A stretch of 64,000 bases of DNA, taken from NCBI GenBank assembly GCA_028554755.1, contig JAPTOF010000016.1, positions 4,873,001-4,937,000 on the forward strand, written 5' to 3'. Source of the DNA: Cordia subcordata. Its lineage: Eukaryota; Streptophyta; Magnoliopsida; Boraginales; Cordiaceae. A program made the position numbers and the translations under genes. Shown in pieces: positions 24,641 through 37,705 of the stretch. The notes beneath the pieces are model-generated. The model was not told the origin of the DNA, did no database searches, and saw nothing but the letters and a program-made list of their open reading frames with translations. Within the stretch, counting starts at the first letter, position 1. Each line of letters starts with the position of its first letter.

Positions 24641-24760
24641 AGGAAGTAACTCAAACGGTTAAAATTACTTCTAACTCAAACGGTTAAAATTACTTCTACT
24701 ATGGTAATGATTTTGGTTCGAAATCTATAAGAAACGAAAAGTTTGGTTGGAGTACGGAAA
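24641..24760 (+). mobile_element. SINE-like unit with duplicated A box
   Basis: TAACTCAAACGGTTAAAATT resembles a tRNA A box and lies in a 25-bp exact tandem duplication (24647-24671 and 24672-24696). GGTTCGAAATCT at 24715-24726 is close to the B-box consensus, and an A-rich tail follows. Order and spacing fit a tRNA-derived SINE head. The duplication of the A-box segment is unusual. Confidence 0.5.
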
Positions 24761-26930
24761 AATAAAAAAATGAAAATAAACAATTTTTTTTTTGTAAAAA
24801 AAATTATCCTTCTCCTAGAGGCTAAAGCACCAGAAATGAAAATTTTGTCAACCTTTTCATATTGGCTCGTGATTTAGCACGATGTATTTGGTGGCTTTTA
24901 GGTCCATACTCGGGCATACTCGAGGGTTTAACCCAAAGACCAAATATTTATACTTAGAAAACTTTTACTTTTAAAGAAAACAATGGTTTAGTGACACGTG
25001 GAGGGTCCAGATTGGCCAAACCTACGTGGGGCAACCATGATACATGGTCTGAACCAGAAAAACTCTGACCACCCACCTAAGCTTGACCTAAACCAAATTG
25101 ACAGCCTTGTGTTTGTAAACAAGCATCTATGGTTCAATGCTTGTGTCCACCTAATGATGACCACATAAGCACTAGAAACTGTAAAATGGCTAAATAAATA
25201 TGTTATTTCTAGAGATTAGGTCTTGTGTTTAATTAATTCGGGTCATATTGATAAGAAAAATATTTATATTTAAAAATGTAGATCGTAATACAATTATAAA
25301 AGTATTTTAATCGTAAAAGATATCGCTATTATACATATTGCATTAATAGTAAAATTTTGATTTTCGAATAAATAGGTGTTTCTCTTGGGTTAAACTAATA
25401 TTGTACCCGTACAATGCATGAGCATAATATAAATATTAACAAATTTCCTCTCTAGAATTGATCACTTGGCAAAAGGTTTGTTCCCTTTCTCCATTTTGAA
25501 ATATCTTCAGAACGCTTGAGCTTTTACTTTACTTTCTTTTTTGGGTTGAACTTGAGAATGTTTAAGCTAAGTGTGCAATATACATGGTCTATTTTAAAAT
25601 TTTCAAAAATTTGATATATTTCAAGTACAAATTTTCAAGAGTTTATCTCTTGAACTTGCAAATTTCAAAGAGGTAATATTATATTTTTCGTCTTCTAGGG
25701 AGAAAATTTTTCTATTGTTCGTCAACTGCTAGAATTATTAGTTTGAAATAGTTAAATCCACGAATCTATCTTTATTATGGCAATAGGGAGCGCATCTCCT
25801 TTTTTTTTTTTTTTCGTTATTATTTTCCAACCTTGTTTTCATTTGTTTTAGACTTTGATGGAGTCTCTCTAAAACTTTCACCTTGAGAAGTTGCAAGTTC
25901 TGTGAAATGGATTTCCCTCAATGGATCAAACAATCACTAAAATCAATAATCAATGACTTCTAAGAGTTTTTGTTGACATAATTGGTTGACATCTTGATAT
26001 ATATATATATATATTAATTGGTTTTAAAGTTAAAAAATGTATTCGTTTCGTACTTTTATAATAGATTAAAGTCGCCAAAACGGTACCCAACAAGGGAATG
26101 GGTCAATCTAAGAAAATATAACACATGAAGGATTTGAACAAGTATGAACGAGTGTGCTTGAGATCCAAAGAAAGCAGAAAGAAATTGATGATAACAAAAA
26201 CATGCTGGTGGCACTGTCGAATATGCTTTTCAATTGCAAGCCTTTGAAAAGAAGAGACTGAAAAGCTTTAGCATCATTAAACATTTACACTAACTTGGTG
26301 ACAACGGAGGGCTTGTCTAACATATTTGGAAATCCCATTTCCTATAAAGCAATGCGAATAAACTTTGAAAAGAAATCGTCCTGTTTAAGGTAATTTATCG
26401 AACTAATATTTTGTGATAATTAAATTCATTCCGAAACATTATACCTTATGTGATCTTGATAGAAAATACTTACAACATAACTCTCACGAGCTAAGTAAAG
26501 TGATCGAATAACAACTTGCTAAGATCAATTGAAATGTCTTAGGATCGAATCAATACGTTCACTTAACGAATATTATCTGACCCATAATTAAATTGAAACA
26601 TATATTAAAACCTACTGTTACACCACATAGTTTAGAACTTTGATGAATGCAGTATAACTTTGTTAAAGTGAGTTTCTCATCGCAATAGTATGCATGTATG
26701 ATGCAGAGTCTCCAACTCTCTCTCTTTCTCTTTTTTTTTTTTTTTTTTTCCGAGTCGAAATGTAGTTTCGAATCATATGTTAACGATTTTAGTTAATCTA
26801 CAACGGCAGCAAACCAAGGAGTTGCGGGAAGATGACTAGAATGACCCTTGACTTTTGGTAATTGAGATAATTCCTGCACTTACGTAGGCATTTGTGGAAA
26901 GATTTGTTGCTAAAGCTAACATCTTACTAA

Positions 26931-27164
26931 GTGCATATTTGGATTGGCTTTTTAAGGGAAAAAAATACTTTTTTTTTCTTAAAAGAGTTACATAAAATTT
27001 GTAATAACTATTTGATTTAGTTTCGAAAAAAGCTGAAACTTTGAAAAAAAAATATTCAAATACAGTTTTTTTTTCAAAAGTCAGAATTTTCAACTTCTAA
27101 AAAAAATTTTTTTTCAAAAAATGTTAAAAAAATACTTTTGAAGAAAACCAATCCAAACTGACCT
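26931..27164. mobile_element. Fold-back element with TAA duplication
   Basis: The left end GTGCATATTTGGATTGGC pairs with the right end, complement AGGTCAGTTTGGATTGGT. It is flanked by TAA at 26928-26930 and 27165-27167. The interior is A/T-run rich and non-coding. Confidence 0.6.
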
Positions 27165-27189
27165 TAAGTTCCAATGTGCTGAGAACATG

Positions 27190-27567
27190 AGCCTATTTGG
27201 CTTAACTTTTCAGTACTTAGAAATAGTTTTTTTATAAAGTTAAAATTAAAGTAAACTTGCTTGATCCATTTTTTAAAAGTACTTTTACATAAAAGTCAAA
27301 GTTAAAAAGAAAAAACTAAAAATTAGAGCTTTTAAGAAAGACTTTTGAAAAATTATATTTACATTATATCAAAAATTATCTTTTTTTTCTTCTTTTTCCC
27401 AAAAATACTATTCCATAAATTTTGAAACATTATTACCCTTACAATAGCCAAAAACTCTACTCCTAAGATACCAAACTAAACAATCAACGGTCTGTATTTA
27501 ACAATACTTTTAACCAAAATTCTACAACTCAATAATTAAAATCTTACAATTAAACTAAATAGAACCT
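27190..27567. mobile_element. About 380-bp palindromic element, TTTGGCTTAA family copy 2
   Basis: The left end is GCCTATTTGGCTTAAC and the right end ACTAAATAGAACC. It reads as the reverse orientation of the copy at 22738-23124, sharing GACTTTTGAAAAATTATA and TATCAAAAATTATC motifs. Confidence 0.5.
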
Positions 27568-27903
27568 ATGAAAATTACCAACCATACTCGCACACATACA
27601 CAGGAAAAGGAAAGAGTATTCCAAGGAACTAGGTAATCTAGCTAAATAATGACTCGACGTGATGAAATATACCAAGATTATGCTTGATATACTAGAATGG
27701 CTTGAAATGAAATGACGAAGGCAATTCTAGCTTCTAATTCTTTTTTTTTTTGATAGAACTACATTTGTTATCCAAAGTACTATCTAGCTTTTATGAAGGA
27801 TCTTAGCTAAAATTAACTCGCCCGTAATCTAAGGAAAAAAAAAACAAAACAAAAAGTGTCTTTCTCATTTCTCATTCTCAATCTCCACCTATCTTCCCCC
27901 CAG

Positions 27904-27987
27904 TTAGGACCCCTTTTCTTTTCTTTTCTTTTTTTTTTTTTGGGGGGCCGGGGGGGGGGGGGTTTCAAAACCCCCGTTTAGGACCCC
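27904..27987. repeat. G/C homopolymer insertion flanked by a 10-bp direct repeat
   Basis: TTAGGACCCC occurs at 27904-27913 and 27978-27987. Between them lie a T-rich tract, two G runs split by CC (about 27943-27962) and GGTTTCAAAACCCCC, so the G run can pair with the following C run. This composition is alien to the region. It may be a real small insertion or an assembly or sequencing artefact. Confidence 0.6.
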
Positions 27988-28813
27988 AGAGTCCTGCACT
28001 TCAGCCTCTCTATCCTATGGTTCTCAAGCAATATTCTCCCCATTTATAGAAGTGTTTGTGGTCCTTGTAAACTGCACCATCTTTTTCACACCCTCCACAA
28101 AGTACACAACCCAAACAGAGAAAAAGTTCAATCACACAACAGATATCAAGCTAAGTTTGATTGTTATCTCAAAAGGCAACATCATTTGACCCCACCATGA
28201 CCGGCCAGTCTAACTTATGAGGAATTTCCGGAAAGATAAGAACAAAAGGAGACAACATTGTCTACATTCACACACACACACACACACAGAGACAGAGGGA
28301 GAATATGTACATATACATATTTGAAAACATGTCTGTTATGTACTATAACTGCTCTTGTCACAGGCTTCTCATACTGCAAAGTTACTAGATCAATCGAATG
28401 CAAATATAACGTAAATCTGCAACTCTCAAATCTTTTTAAGGCCTCGAAGCATTTGAAAAACACAACTTTTGTCAGACTGATGGCAAAAACAGACCTAAGA
28501 GTTTTGGATCAGATAAGAAACAGACACAAAGCAGCGAGTTCGAGAGACAACGCTCTTATTAGAAAACATTGAATTTCCCTTTCCTGTTACACTAAACTTC
28601 ATACAGGATCAGCCAATTTCTTAACCATTTAGGGCTTTTACCAACAAACACTTTGTTGCCACTTACAACAGTGAACCAAAATTGATACCTATGTAACTCA
28701 AACCATATAGGTAGAACTTTTTCCTCAATGCTACTAAAGCCACAGAAACTCAGAAAAGTGCTTTTACGAGATTAACTCCTGATAAAGAAAACGAAAAGGT
28801 AAATTCAGAGCAA

Positions 28814-31385
28814 TCATCTGACTTCTACACGAGTAGCTGCAGTGGATGTTTCCTCGTTGATTTGTTTGCTTGCATTGGCATTCTGTATGTTTGTGATTTT
28901 TTCAGCCTCGGCTTTCTCAAGCAATGCTTGTTTTTGCATGGCTTTCATCATTTCCTTCATTGTCTTCTCCTCCCCTTCAAGCTGCATTTTCATTATGATC
29001 TCTGCTTCCTTGTCAATGGGTTTGAAGTACTCTTCAATAGCAGCTTCCTGTCAAATAATGACCCATGAGTTCAAGCACTGAAAATAAAGTTGCAAAACGA
29101 TTCATAGATGGCCACATTACACGATAGGAAAGAATACGAAGTAATAGACAGAAACCAAGATTATAAGGGATCTTCTACATAAGTGGGGTCCCAAAAAATA
29201 AGTATGAGAAAGCACATCTCGTCACAAATTGCACAATGCGAATCTGTGAATTTATACTAAAAACACCAGTACAAAGATAGAACCAAACCCATAGGTGAAA
29301 TGTCAGACATGTGATTCTACAAAAAAAAAAGAAGAAAAAGAAAAGAAATATGAATATTTTCAAAACCAATTGAAAATCTGAAACATTTACCAACCTTCTC
29401 CAGCATCAATTTAAGGCATCACTGGACATTTTATTTTCAATTTGGCAAATCCATATATGCAAAGATATCACAGAGCAGTAACAACATATAATAACTCAAA
29501 TATCAACATAAGGCATCCAGCCTTGGATGCTTAGCCCGACTATTTCATCTTAATATTGGAAGTGACATCACAGCATGCAGAGTCAAACAAATTAGAAGTA
29601 CAATATACCGTTTCCTCCAGCTTTTTATTCAAAGCTTGCATCTCCTCCACCATACGCCGAACTTCTGACAAAATGATTTGCTCAGGTACCTTTCTCAGAG
29701 CAGCCTTTCTTTCTTCTGCCTGCATGCATATGGTACATTCAAACAAGCAAGTTTTAGCAAGACCTCAGACATTTTCTTGCGACTAGCTGTATATATGCCA
29801 AGGATTAAAGCGAAGAGAAAAATGAAAGCAATAAGAAGACAGTATACACCGTCCATCCAAGAAATGTTTGTCACTAGTAAGAATCACAATAAAACTTCTT
29901 TCCCGTTTCTACCAAGAGCTATGATCTCAGACTATCTCTACAAGGACCCCAATCAGAGTCAAACATCAGTTGACCACTAAGCTAAATATATTGATCTGTT
30001 TGTATGACAAAGAGGTCAATGTCATAGCTGTCAGATAAAGAAACATGATCCTGCTATCTTGCTTGCATACGAAAACTATACACCCTTAGTTTTGTAAATG
30101 TCATGGTTTGTCTTAACACAACTTGTTGGGCAATGTGACTCACATTGTGATTTTTTATTGCCTTTATTTTAGCCCTCAATAATTTCGGCAAAATATGAGG
30201 GGCCCCCACTTTCTTACTCGCAATCTGCAACACTATAGTTTAAGTGTGATAGAGAATAGAGCCTTCTAAGTTCTAACTCCAGGGAACCAAACTGCAGAAC
30301 CACTAATCCTCCTCTACTGCTAACTTCAGACTCAAACTCCACCGCACCCTCCTCCTCCTCCTCCAACAAAAAAATGTCTACACATAAGTTGTTATTTTCC
30401 TTCATCATCTGTTTTATCTATTTCCACCCTCCACTAGTTTCACTCTCAAGCCATCTTTCACAGTCTAATTCTCATCTCCTTCAATTTGAAACTACGAAAA
30501 CCCATGCCAACAGAAAATCAGGAGACAAGACTGTCCCAGCTGATCCATCACTCAATTAGCAAACACCATCCAGTTCCAATTCCCGAGAGCTGTGATCAAA
30601 TTCTTGTAAGCATATGTTACCATGTAGCAAGCGAGTTTACGTCTACACCATCTGGTGCATACATTTGCACTCTCAAGACACAATCACTCCATTGCTAACC
30701 CACTCCCACTCTCACAACAGATCTTATTTTTTCAACCATTCGCTGGCGCAAATCTGCGAGGGCTACATTACAATTTGCTTGGAATTTCCACCTTTCAGAA
30801 ATACAAGTACAGTGTTCTTCAACGTAAAAACCATTTACCACAAAACTCCCGCAATTTCCTTTATTTTTTCCCCCATATTATATGTAAAAAAAAAAAAAAA
30901 CACACACACACAGAGTTTTATACCCAACATTTTAACTTGGCCTAGTAAATTACAATAATCCGTCAACATGATTATCTAATTATAAAATTGAAGCGCATCT
31001 AAATGAATAAAGTCCATTTCAGAACCTAAAAGATCTTTTCAAGAATAAACAAAAAAGAAAAGAAAAACATATTCAGTCACACACACACACACACAAGTAT
31101 ATACACATATATATATAATTAACATCGTACGACAGTTATAAGAGGGATTGTTAACATAAAACGAACAAAGTACACCTTTTATCAGCTTAAACTTTTAGAC
31201 GAAACATAAATTATACATAATAAATTAAAAAAAAAAGAAGAAATAAATTATATACAATAGCAAATAACCTGTTGGAGACGTTGCTGGAGCTGTAAACGAT
31301 AAGACCGGATTCTGCGCTCTTCGTAACCAGAGAGAACCCTAACGTAGAACATTGCTTTTCTCCCAAACTCTATTAACTTCTTCAT
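28814..31385 (-). CDS. Conserved plant coiled-coil protein of unknown function, three exons, 153 aa
   Basis: Exons in transcript order are 31385-31269, 29719-29609 and 29047-28814; both introns are GT-AG in phase 0 and the frame closes at 153 residues. It begins MKKLIEFGRKAMFYVRVLSG, a basic, partly hydrophobic helix. Almost continuous charged helix follows: YEERRIRSYRLQLQQRLQ, RKVPEQIILSEVRRMVEEM and EKTMKEMMKAMQKQALLEKA. The pattern predicts a coiled coil through most of residues 20-135, with a polar tail. I have the impression that close homologues exist in other plants under uncharacterised names, but I cannot assign a function. There is no signal peptide or obvious catalytic motif. Clean splicing and codon structure make it a real gene. 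Confidence 0.85.
29048..29608 (-). other. Intron 2 of the coiled-coil gene
   Basis: A spliced interval with no other feature seen. The larger intron 1 (29720-31268) contains CA microsatellites near 30899 and 31078 and no gene; open frames on the plus strand there lack support. Confidence 0.6.
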
Positions 31386-33489
31386 TTTTGCTCACAAATA
31401 CCTAACGGGATAGATCAAAATGATTTTTACCTCAATAGCACGTGAAGATTTCAACTGACACAAACGATTTTTTTTTTTTAAAAAAAAATTCAATTTACTA
31501 AACGTTCGACGAAGATGATGAGGAGTAAAAGACGAGCAATTGCAGCTGCTGAAATGCTTTTCTTTGGTTTGAGTGTATCAGATATCTATTGCGTAAAGCG
31601 ACGTCGTTTTGCGTTGTTATTGACTGGTCCCTCCGTTTTGAAGTCGTGCGTCATGCCCATCACCTTATGCTGCCAAAACCTACACGTAACACGACTTCCC
31701 GTTTAAAGATAAAAGAAACATTACTTTTGTCTTTTTCTTTTTTTTTTTTAATCTTTTCTATTTGTTCCGCCGCGCGGTTTTTTTTTTTTTGCGTAGGGGC
31801 CCCAGCGGGGGGGGGGGGGTTGGCTGTTAGGAAGTAAATATTTTTCTCTTAATCTATCTTTTAACCTCGGATCTCCCAAATTAACCAATCGTTTAGACGC
31901 TTACCCAATGCCAATATCAAAATTTATAATGAAGAGTCAAATAATAGGAGAATAATTTATGAATTTGTATCAATCAAAACATACTTTTCATACGCTAACA
32001 ATTACAACTGCCAACATGTAAGAATTAGTAAAAAAAATCATTTATAAATTTAAGTTTTACTATAGAAAAATTAAAGAAATAATTCAAATAGTTTAGATTA
32101 CTTTTCTAAATGTGTAATACTAAATTCAAATCTAAGGGACCGATATTGGTCATGAGCAATCATTATCAAGTTAAGAGTTAAAAGTAGTAAAAAAAAAAAG
32201 CATAAAACAAAATTCTGCAGAAACCAAGCGGGGTCATTTGACCCCCTAAAAAGGTAGCTCTGGGTCACTTGCTGCGACCTGCTGCTGATAAAATACTAAG
32301 GGCTTGTTTGGATTGATTTATTTTAAAAGTGTATTTTTTAATAATTTTTTTTGAAAAGTTAAAAATTTTAATTTTTAAAAAAATTGTATTTGAACTTTTT
32401 TTAGAGTTTCAATTTTTTGGGAGCCAAATCTAATAATTATTACAAATTTAAAGTAACTTTTTAAAAAAAGAAGTACTTTTAAAAAAAAAAAAATCAATCC
32501 AAACAAATCCTAATCCAAGTGATAGCTTTTGAAAAACTATGCTCTTAAGAATTCAACCGCGCGAGTTTATTGGTTTTGATACATCACACATCGAATGTCG
32601 AGTATTAATTCAAGTAAATTTTTATACTGATATTGAATACTTATTGAAGACCGAGAAATGTAACTTCATAATTATAAAGTTTTACTTAAACTTGTGACAT
32701 AAAAGCCTGTTTAAATTAACTTTTTTTTTTAAATAAAAAAAAAGCATTTCTTTTTCCAAAGAGAATACCTCATTTATGCAATAAATATTTAAATTAAATT
32801 TCATAAAAAGCATTCTCAAAAGCCAAAACTTTTAATTTATACTGATTTTGAATACTTATTGAAGAGCATGAAATGTAAATTCATAATTATAAAGTTCTAC
32901 TAGAAGTTGTTACATAAAGCCTATTTAAATTAACTTTCTTTAAAATATGTATATATATATATATATATCTTTTTCTAAAACAATACCTCATTTATACAAT
33001 AAATATTTGAATTAAATTTCATTAAAAAAATTCTCAAAAGTCAAAACTTTTTAACTTCTAAAAAAAAAAAAACCAAACAAACACTCTGATAAAGAAAAAA
33101 AAAAACAAATCCAAACCAACCCACCCACGTCAGGCACTACAATTAAAGGTAAAGACTTCAAAAAATTCAACCTCGTGGGTGGTTGAATAAACACCTCGTG
33201 GGTTAGGGGTGGGGCTTTCCCGCCAGTAAACTTTTATTGGCATGACCAAAACAAACAGACCAAACTAGGAAATTTGGATACTCAACAGTATTCATCGCGT
33301 AAAAACGTAATCTCCCGACCAATCACGGTTCAAATTCTATTACCACCAAGCTATATTGGAGTGTACACGCTCAACTCACTGCATTGCTGCAGTATTCCCA
33401 GTATTAACATAACGGCAGTCATGACAAGAGTTATGGAAACATCTAGGATTTTATTCACATCTGTTCGTTAGACTAAGCTCCTTTCCTCT
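31386..33489. other. Spacer between BI-1 and the coiled-coil gene
   Basis: It contains the coiled-coil gene promoter, a G run of 12 at about 31808-31820 preceded by a GGGGCCCC palindrome, the fold-back element at 32300-32510, and a direct duplication of about 230 bp. In the latter, segments near 32600-32700 and 32840-32920 share ACTGATATTGAATACTTATT and ATTATAAAGTT motifs. No gene is seen. Confidence 0.5.
32300..32510. mobile_element. Fold-back element with TAA duplication
   Basis: Ends GGGCTTGTTTGGATTGAT and, complemented, GGATTTGTTTGGATTGAT match at 15 of 18 positions. They are flanked by TAA at 32297-32299 and 32511-32513. The interior consists of A/T runs that fold back. Good end conservation. 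Confidence 0.7.
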
Positions 33490-36400
33490 TCACAAGCCTC
33501 CAGCTTCTCCCCTCTTCTTCTTCTTCTGCTTCCCTTCCTTCTCGCTTGCATTCTTCACCTGCAGGACAGTAAGACCGGAGTAAATACCAGAGGCCAAAGG
33601 CTAAAATTAACCGGATGATACGATAAACGGCAGACACTCACCATTATGATGAGAATTCGAACGAAAACCGCCACGAAGTCGGTGAAAAGGGTCAGGGAAT
33701 GCTTCACATAGTCCAGATCTCCATTGTGAGCCTTCTCTATTATGTCCTGGGTATCCACTACAATGTAGCCCACAAACACCAACAGCCCAAAGTACAACTA
33801 CAACAAGCAGCAACAAGATAAGCAAACGCTCTTTTTCTTTTGAAAGATATTTAGAGAAACCAAAACACGATCAAGGAACAGATCGGATACCTCAAACTGG
33901 AAGAGGGCCATAGAACCACCGAAGACTATGGATGCAAAGTGGAACCAGATAAGGATCGCTAGACCAGAAGAAAGTACACCTCCCAGGTAAAGGTACTCTC
34001 TGCGCTTTGCCACTATAGCAGCTCCGGAGAAACAGCCAAAAGCCAATGCACAACCGACGAAAGCGCCAACCAGAATGCTGCAGTAATGGGAAGAAAGTAA
34101 ACATCACAGACAAATAATTTATTAGACAGTTCATAAAGGGACAGCCCAAATACTCTATCAACAAGGTGAACAAGATTAGGCACCTTGCATAAGTCTTAGA
34201 TCTTCAGAAGTAGCACAGCAACACAAAAGCTTGAATATATAATATATCTATGTTGCTGTCCATTGTCCAAGGAACACAGACAAGTACAAATATATAGTAG
34301 AAAGAAAGATGACCGAACATAGCCAGCTAAAAATTGCCAAGTGAGATAAATTTTGGCAAACACCAGATGTTAACAGGAGTAACTTAATTTACAAGCTTCA
34401 TGCTACTCCAAGTTGTAACTTTCAGTCAAAACAAAATTTATCATATTCTTATACTAACAATAACAAACAACATAAATAAATTATTATATAAAAATAACAA
34501 CAATAAATCAACAAGTTTATTAAGAAAACCCAAAAACACATGATCAGAGATATAAGTAGGCAAGAAACAAATGGAGCAATTAAGAATTCTAAGAATCCTG
34601 AGCACTTGAGCAGACCTAAGTATGTCATTTAAAAAATGATCCCAAGACATGTGGCAATAAAGCCAACTTTTCATGAAACTGTAGTACATTACCAAGAAAG
34701 CTACTAGCTAAGGACAATCAGAACACAATCAAGAGCGCGACCATCTCATAGTGGCAATAACAGAGCGACCAATTTTCACTCGTTAAAGACAAAGTGGCTA
34801 CACTAGCAAGTATGACCAGAAAAAGGGGAGGCACACATACCCAGGGTCAAGCTCTATGGCAAGCCCAACCAGAGGACCCAGAGATGCTCCCTTCAAAAGT
34901 GCAGCTGCCATAAGCAGTGCGACCCTCTTTTGCTGCTCATCATCACCACCAAAATTTACAAAAATCAATATCCAGTCACTAGGGAACATATACTTATTAC
35001 AATCCTATAGATAAATCAAATAAGATAAAAACAAATCATGAATGAAAGAGAAGAAAGCAAGTTATACCTCCTCATACGGAGGCAAGGAGAGTAGCCAAAT
35101 CATGCTCCCAATGGCTCCAATTCCTGTTAGCACACCACCAAAGTTCCACAGGATGTGAAGGTAAACCCCCACCGCAGATGCGATTAGGGCACAGCATAAG
35201 GAAAGATAGACCTGCAATCAAGTAATGACCATAAGTTATACAATATTACCTCATTAAACAGCAAACACAGCATAATCTTCAGCCTAAACTAATCATATGC
35301 CCATAAATAAATCCAAAATTTAATTTTTTCTATCTTGCTTCGGTAAAACAAAATTCAGATCTACCCTGAATAGTTCTTGTTATAACACAAGAAAAAATAC
35401 TGAACGTCCACCTCGTATAGGACAAAGACTTGCCATGAATTATACATACTTCACCACAATCACACAGCCAAATAAAGAAATAAAATTATTCACAGTGCCT
35501 ATTTTCTTTCATTTGTCTTTTTTCCATTTACTTCCTTCAAGTAACTGACAATGACAAAAAAAACCACAGACACTAAAGACTGCATACAAATCAAAAAACC
35601 AATTACAGTAATTACAGAACTCATGTACAGTAAGCAAGAACACCAGAATTGTCATGTTCCATACTAATGAGAGTAATAACATTGAGAAAAATTTACCAAG
35701 TAGATCTGATGACATATCAAGTGATTACTCTAGTTGGCCATTTTGGGTGGCCAAGAAAGTTATTCTTATGACTATGATATTACTTACTTGCAGGTCGAGG
35801 TTCTGCATGTGGAGCATATAGACATCTTATTGGACAAGTATACATACTATCAGAGAAAAGAATGGGAAACATACTAAAAGGAGGGGAGGGGAAAAAAAAA
35901 AACACTAAAACCTCAAGTCTTGAAAAACCCTCACGCTATCTTCTACTAACATTTTTCTGTTCCGACCAAAATTACCCATTGAATTAACCAACTAAATTCG
36001 TAAAACAAAATTTTATCGACAACTTTGAATCCTATTTTTATTTTGTCTTTTCCCAAGGGATAAAAGGCTACCTGTTGCATTGACATGATCCATAGAGATC
36101 ACGAAGTACAATCACTAATAATGAAATGACAACTCAAAAGAAAACACCAATATATAATTTGAAACGAATTTCAAGCCCTTGATTAGAAGAATAACCAGAA
36201 AATAACCAGAAAACTACCTAATTTTGTTTTCTCCAAGAAAGAAGCAACGATTTGCCATAATAATTGACATACATACAGCGAAAGATAATTCGCACAAAAC
36301 TATAAAAGTAGAATTACTGATTGATTACTTAAACGGACAACGAAAGACAAAACACAAGTATATAATTAGACACATCTATCACGAAACATGACAGATAATT

Positions 36401-37616
36401 TTTATTTTTGTTCAGTCAATTCATATGAACTATAAAGTACAATTACCAATTAATTACTCAAAGAACCACCAGAGACAAACACCAGTATATAATTAGACAC
36501 CAATATCACGAAAAATCACTGATGAGCTTTATTTTTATTCATTCAAGATAGAGTAATTAGAAACAATAGCACGAGAATTTACAAAATACAATCACTAAAA
36601 GTAGAATTACTGATTAATTACTCAAAACGAACCAGGAGAGACAAAACACAAGTACATAATTAGACATGAATATCACGAAAGTTACTCATAATTTTTATTT
36701 TTATTCATTTAAGAGAGAATAATTTGAAATAATAACACGAAAAATCATAAAAATACAATCACTAGCACGAATAAAAAAATAAAAAAATCGTAGTATATAT
36801 ACACATACGTATATGTTACATATATCGCTTATAATTACTCGTGATCTTTATTTTATTCATTCAAGAGAGAATGATTTGAAATAATGACAAGAAAAATTAC
36901 AAAAATACGATCACTAACACGAATAAAAGAACCGAAAACTCGCAACCGGAAAAAATCATTAGATATGAATATCACGAAAAACCACCGAAAATTCGTATGA
37001 TCTATAGAAGTGGAATTAGTGATTAATTACTCAATCGAACCACGAGAGACAAAAGACAAGTATATAATTAGACATGAATATCACGAAAAATTACTCATAA
37101 TCACTTGTAATTTTTATTTTTATCCATTCAAGAGAGAATAATTTAAAAGAATAACAAGAAAATTTATAAAGTACAATCACTAACAGGAACAAAAGAATTG
37201 ACATACATACAGCCGGAGACAATTCCTTTGAACTATAAAACTAGAATTACTGATTAATTACACAAACGAACCGCGAGGGGCAAAACACCCTTGTACTATT
37301 AGACACGAATATCACGAAAAATCACCGACAATTACTCATAATTTTTATTTTTATTCATTCGAGAGAAATTACTTGTTATAATAACACGAAAAATTATATT
37401 AAAAAAAAAACAATCACTGGCACGAATAAGAGAATCGAGAACTCGTAATCGGAAAATACAATCACACATGAATATCACGAAAAATCACTTGATAATTACC
37501 TGTTTGAGGTGATCTTGGACGGCAGGAGAGATGTGGCGGAGGCTCTTGAGAGAATCGTAGCTCCAGCGGTTTCTTGGCGACGGCTGAGAATCGAAGAACG
37601 ACGTGAACGCCTCCAT
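33490..37616 (-). CDS. BI-1: Bax inhibitor-1, six exons, 255 aa
   Basis: Exons in transcript order: 37616-37500, 35211-35068, 34935-34841, 34077-33891, 33797-33642, 33558-33490; the frame closes at 255 residues, close to the usual 247 or so. After a soluble N terminus (MEAFTSFFDSQPSPRNRWSY), seven hydrophobic segments run from about residue 40 to 232. They include the family sequences LKGASLGPLVGLAIELDPG and GYIVVDTQDIIEKAHNGDLD. The tail (VKNASEKEGKQKKKKRG) is strongly basic, as expected for the cytosolic end that binds calmodulin in Arabidopsis BI-1. The protein sits in the ER membrane and suppresses stress-induced cell death, influencing calcium flux and the unfolded-protein response. Intron 1 is 2.3 kb and carries an imperfect tandem array. 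A near-perfect 25-bp duplication lies upstream of the start. Confidence 0.97.
36100..37490. repeat. Imperfect tandem array in BI-1 intron 1
   Basis: Several diverged copies of a unit of about 200 bp follow each other. Recurrent landmarks are AATTACTGATTAATTACTCAA (near 36312, 36441, 36610, 37014, 37247), CAAGTATATAATTAGACA, AATATCACGAAAAATCAC, TTTTTATTTTTATTCATTCA and ACAATCACTAACACGAATAA. Copies differ by substitutions and by missing segments. The array fills more than half of the 2.3-kb intron and does not look like any of the transposons in the window. Confidence 0.85.
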
Positions 37617-37705
37617 TACTTTTTCTTCTTCTTCTTCTTTGTGTGTTAGTATCGGTTATGGAGAAGACTTTTGAAGATTTTTTTGTTTCTATTCGTGACG
37701 CAAAT

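Larger units (their letters stand above)
18703..28813. other. Ten-kilobase gene-poor, AT-rich spacer
   Basis: No gene can be supported. The first few hundred bases are the GATA promoter and leader. The rest holds several palindromic elements (20353-20579, 20594-20876, 22113-22318, 22462-22698, 22738-23124, 26931-27164, 27190-27567), SINE-like units (21497-21612, 24641-24760), TA tracts, and a G/C-rich anomaly at 27904-27987. Near 24985-25035 two ACGT-core boxes (CACGTGG, TACGTGG) occur close together, but no nearby gene start uses them. Confidence 0.6.

Noticed and set aside
28258..28572. 104-codon plus-strand open frame downstream of the coiled-coil gene
   Set aside because: It begins in a CA microsatellite and lies in the 3' region of a minus-strand gene. 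No recognisable protein.
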